DNA of 64,000 bases. It comes from Roseinatronobacter domitianus (GTDB taxonomy: Bacteria; Pseudomonadota; Alphaproteobacteria; Rhodobacterales; Rhodobacteraceae). Positions 62,330 through 64,000 of this stretch are shown here, piece after piece. The DNA lies in assembly GCF_023336755.1 (NCBI RefSeq), contig NZ_JALZWP010000011.1, positions 1-64,000 on the forward strand, in the 5' to 3' direction. Position 1 is the first letter of the stretch. Every line of letters begins with the position of its first letter. The position numbers and the translations under genes are program-made. The notes below the pieces were generated by a model, which had not been told where the DNA came from, did no database searches, and saw only the letters and a list, made by a program, of their open reading frames with translations.

Positions 62330-62836
62330 ATGCAGTTAGCGCGCGAAACCCCGACCGACTGGTGGGAGGTCGAGGCCCTCTACGACCTGTGTTTCGCGCC
62401 GGGGCGTGAAGCCTTGTCATCTTACAGGTTGCGCGACGGCGGCGACCCGGTGGCCGAACTGTGCCTGCTGCTACGCGACGACAGTGGCGTGGCCGCCGCG
62501 ATCCGCTATTGGCCTGTTCGCGTCGGCGCGGCGCGCGTGCTGTTGCTGGGGCCAATCGCTGTGCACCCTACTCATCAAAGCGAAGGGCTGGGCGGCTGGT
62601 TGATCCGCGAATCGCTGGACCGCGCGCGCGATCTTGGCTGGACACGGGTGCTGTTGGTGGGCGACGCGCCCTATTACAGCCGGTTCGGCTTTGCCCGCAT
62701 GCACGACGTAAAAATGCCTCCCCCCACAAATCCGGCGCGGGTGTTGGGGCTGGCACTGGTGCCGGGTGCCTGGGACGGGGTTTGCGGTCAGGTGGAAAAG
62801 CCAGACCAGCCCTATTCTACCAGCGATGCAACATAG
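62330..62836 (+). CDS. GNAT-family N-acetyltransferase
   Basis: A 168-residue protein from the ATG at 62330, with GGGAAAAG upstream; in-frame ATGs at 62270 and 62294 are weaker. The acetyl-CoA binding motif is in VHPTHQSEGLGGWLIRESL, followed by LLVGDAPYYSRFGFAR, which places it near the YhbS-like group. The acceptor is unknown. Its last 25 bases overlap the convergent ptsP gene. Confidence 0.88.
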   Translation: MQLARETPTDWWEVEALYDLCFAPGREALSSYRLRDGGDPVAELCLLLRDDSGVAAAIRYWPVRVGAARVLLLGPIAVHPTHQSEGLGGWLIRESLDRARDLGWTRVLLVGDAPYYSRFGFARMHDVKMPPPTNPARVLGLALVPGAWDGVCGQVEKPDQPYSTSDAT

Positions 62837-64000
62837 TCCAACAAGGCCGGGCGCGCGCTCTCCAGACCACGCACCTGCACCCGCGCGATCAGCTCGGAAA
62901 CCTCGTTCAGGTTTGACCGCCGGATCAACGACTTGACCGGACCGATAGACGCAGGGCGCATGGACAGCGCAGAAATTCCGATCCCGGCCATGGCCAGTGC
63001 ATCGACCGGGCGTCCCGCATCTTCACCACAGAAAGACAGGACCGTTTCGGTTTCGTGGCAGCGATCCACGATCTTTTGCAGAAAGGTCAGAAAGCTGACA
63101 TTCAGCGTGTCATAGCGGCGGCGCACCAGTTCGTTTTCGCGGTCGGCGGCAAAGAAGAACTGCTTCAGGTCATTGCCACCAATAGAGATGAAATCAACCT
63201 CGCGGAAGAAGCTCTCCGGCGCATAGGCCAGTGACGGCGTTTCCATCATTGCACCGACCTTCAACTTGGAAGGGAGTGAATGGCCAAGACGGCGCTCGCG
63301 CTCTATTTCCCGCATCAGCGTGTCACGCGCACGGGTGAATTCTTCCCCTGTCGCCACAAGCGGAAACATCACACTCAGAGGACGGCCCGCCGCCGCGCGG
63401 ATAAGCGCCTGCAACTGCATCCGCAGCACACCCGGTTTGTCGAGGCCAACGCGCAGCGCACGCCACCCCATAGCCGGGTTCGGCTCGTCTGGGCGTTTCA
63501 TGTATGGTGCGACCTTGTCGGACCCGATATCGAGCGTGCGGAAATGCACGCTTTTGCCCGCTGCCGCATCCAGAACGCGCGCATAAGTCGCCACAAGTTC
63601 CGACCGCCGCGGCATGCGTTCGCGGATCAGGAACTGCAATTCTGTCCGGAACAGACCGACGGCTTCGGCCCCCGACGTCGGCAGCGATGGCAGGTCCGCC
63701 ATAAGCCCCGCGTTCATCTTCAGTATTACCTGCGTGCCGCACCGCCCCACGGCGGGTTTGTCGCGCAGGCTGGCATAGCGTTCCTGCGCCTTGGCCTGCA
63801 TCGCCATCTTGTCACGAAACGCACTTGTAATGCTGTCATCCGGGCGCAGATGCACCACACCTTCAGTGCCATCGACAAGAATGTGATCCCCGCTTAGCGC
63901 ATCGGTTGTAATGCGCGGCACGTTGATGACCAACGGTATTGCCAAAGCCCGCGCCACGATGGTCGCATGGCTGCCGACCGCGCCTTCCTCCAGCACCACG
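62812..64000 (-). CDS. ptsP: Phosphoenolpyruvate--protein phosphotransferase PtsP (EI-Ntr), C-terminal part
   Basis: The 3' part of an enzyme I-type gene, cut by the window end; about 395 residues are seen. The phosphoryl-acceptor histidine is in AVGSHATIVARALAIP, the PEP-binding barrel includes AEAVGLFRTELQFLIRER, VHFRTLDIGSDKVAPY and DFISIGGNDLKQFFFAADR, and the active-site Cys is in VLSFCGEDAGRP. In alphaproteobacteria with a nitrogen PTS this protein passes phosphate from PEP to NPr for regulation rather than sugar import. The expected N-terminal GAF domain would lie beyond the window. PtsI without GAF is the alternative. Confidence 0.92.
   Translation of the reverse strand, partial: VVLEEGAVGSHATIVARALAIPLVINVPRITTDALSGDHILVDGTEGVVHLRPDDSITSAFRDKMAMQAKAQERYASLRDKPAVGRCGTQVILKMNAGLMADLPSLPTSGAEAVGLFRTELQFLIRERMPRRSELVATYARVLDAAAGKSVHFRTLDIGSDKVAPYMKRPDEPNPAMGWRALRVGLDKPGVLRMQLQALIRAAAGRPLSVMFPLVATGEEFTRARDTLMREIERERRLGHSLPSKLKVGAMMETPSLAYAPESFFREVDFISIGGNDLKQFFFAADRENELVRRRYDTLNVSFLTFLQKIVDRCHETETVLSFCGEDAGRPVDALAMAGIGISALSMRPASIGPVKSLIRRSNLNEVSELIARVQVRGLESARPALLDYVASLVE

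Overview
The window looks like chromosomal DNA of a Rhodobacteraceae (Rhodobacterales) alphaproteobacterium. Signs of this are a BztABCD amino-acid transporter, a beta-hydroxyaspartate cycle operon (bhcRABCD), hemE and hemC back to back with a PpsR/CrtJ-type site between them, TGA-N9-TCA and Irr-like iron boxes, and a four-copy intergenic repeat of a kind common in this family. Base composition is GC-rich and coding density is very high. Genus cannot be fixed. The Mrp antiporter plus glucosylglycerol-type osmolyte genes suggest a saline or alkaline habitat, and the PpsR-type site hints at anoxygenic phototrophy. No rRNA, prophage, insertion sequence or CRISPR array was seen. One tRNA gene (Cys) is present.

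Layout. 1-1.4 kb: two exported proteins (DUF302-like, fasciclin). 1.4-3.5 kb: divergent hemE and hemC. 3.6-4.5 kb: a lone Abi-C-domain gene of lower GC. 4.6-8.3 kb: a three-gene piece of the cell-wall cluster (ftsW-murG-murC). 8.4-16.9 kb: an eight-gene operon read leftward that matches the oxidative sulfoquinovose pathway (flavin monooxygenase SmoC, aldo-keto reductase SmoB, binding protein SmoF, two permeases, ATPase, GntR regulator), ending in a Gfo/Idh/MocA enzyme that probably acts as an NAD-dependent sulfoquinovosidase. 17.0-24.7 kb: ZIP metal transporter, AsmA, an SDR plus SAF-domain oxidoreductase pair, YcgN, EamA transporter and P1 peptidase. 25.0-30.6 kb: complete mrpABCDEFG. 30.7-33.0 kb: glucosylglycerol-phosphate synthase and a HAD phosphatase. 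33.1-34.4 kb: cspA and gap. 34.5-40.0 kb: bhcDCBA with divergent bhcR. 40.1 kb: a 53-codon hemP under an iron box. 40.3-44.8 kb: bztDCBA. 45-64 kb: mainly housekeeping genes (tRNA-Cys, HIT, sulfotransferase, lytic transglycosylase, dapA, leuCD, rsfS-rlmH, LysR, clpB, prmA, msrA, flavin reductase, GNAT and the 3' part of ptsP).

How the parts work together. The sulfoquinovose operon would import sulfoquinovosyl glycosides made from plant and algal sulfolipid, cleave them, release sulfite oxidatively and deliver glucose. The bhc operon turns C2 glyoxylate (from glycolate or ethylene glycol) into oxaloacetate, using aspartate as a recycled amino donor, and Bzt can import acidic amino acids. Mrp and glucosylglycerol synthesis form neighbouring convergent units for Na+/pH and osmotic balance. 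Iron and haem control is visible at three places: the hemE/hemC spacer, the ZIP promoter and the hemP promoter.

Translation starts were set from Shine-Dalgarno sequences and family length. Several frames open further upstream, and these were trimmed. Family calls come from motifs and remembered family sequences; no database search was run.
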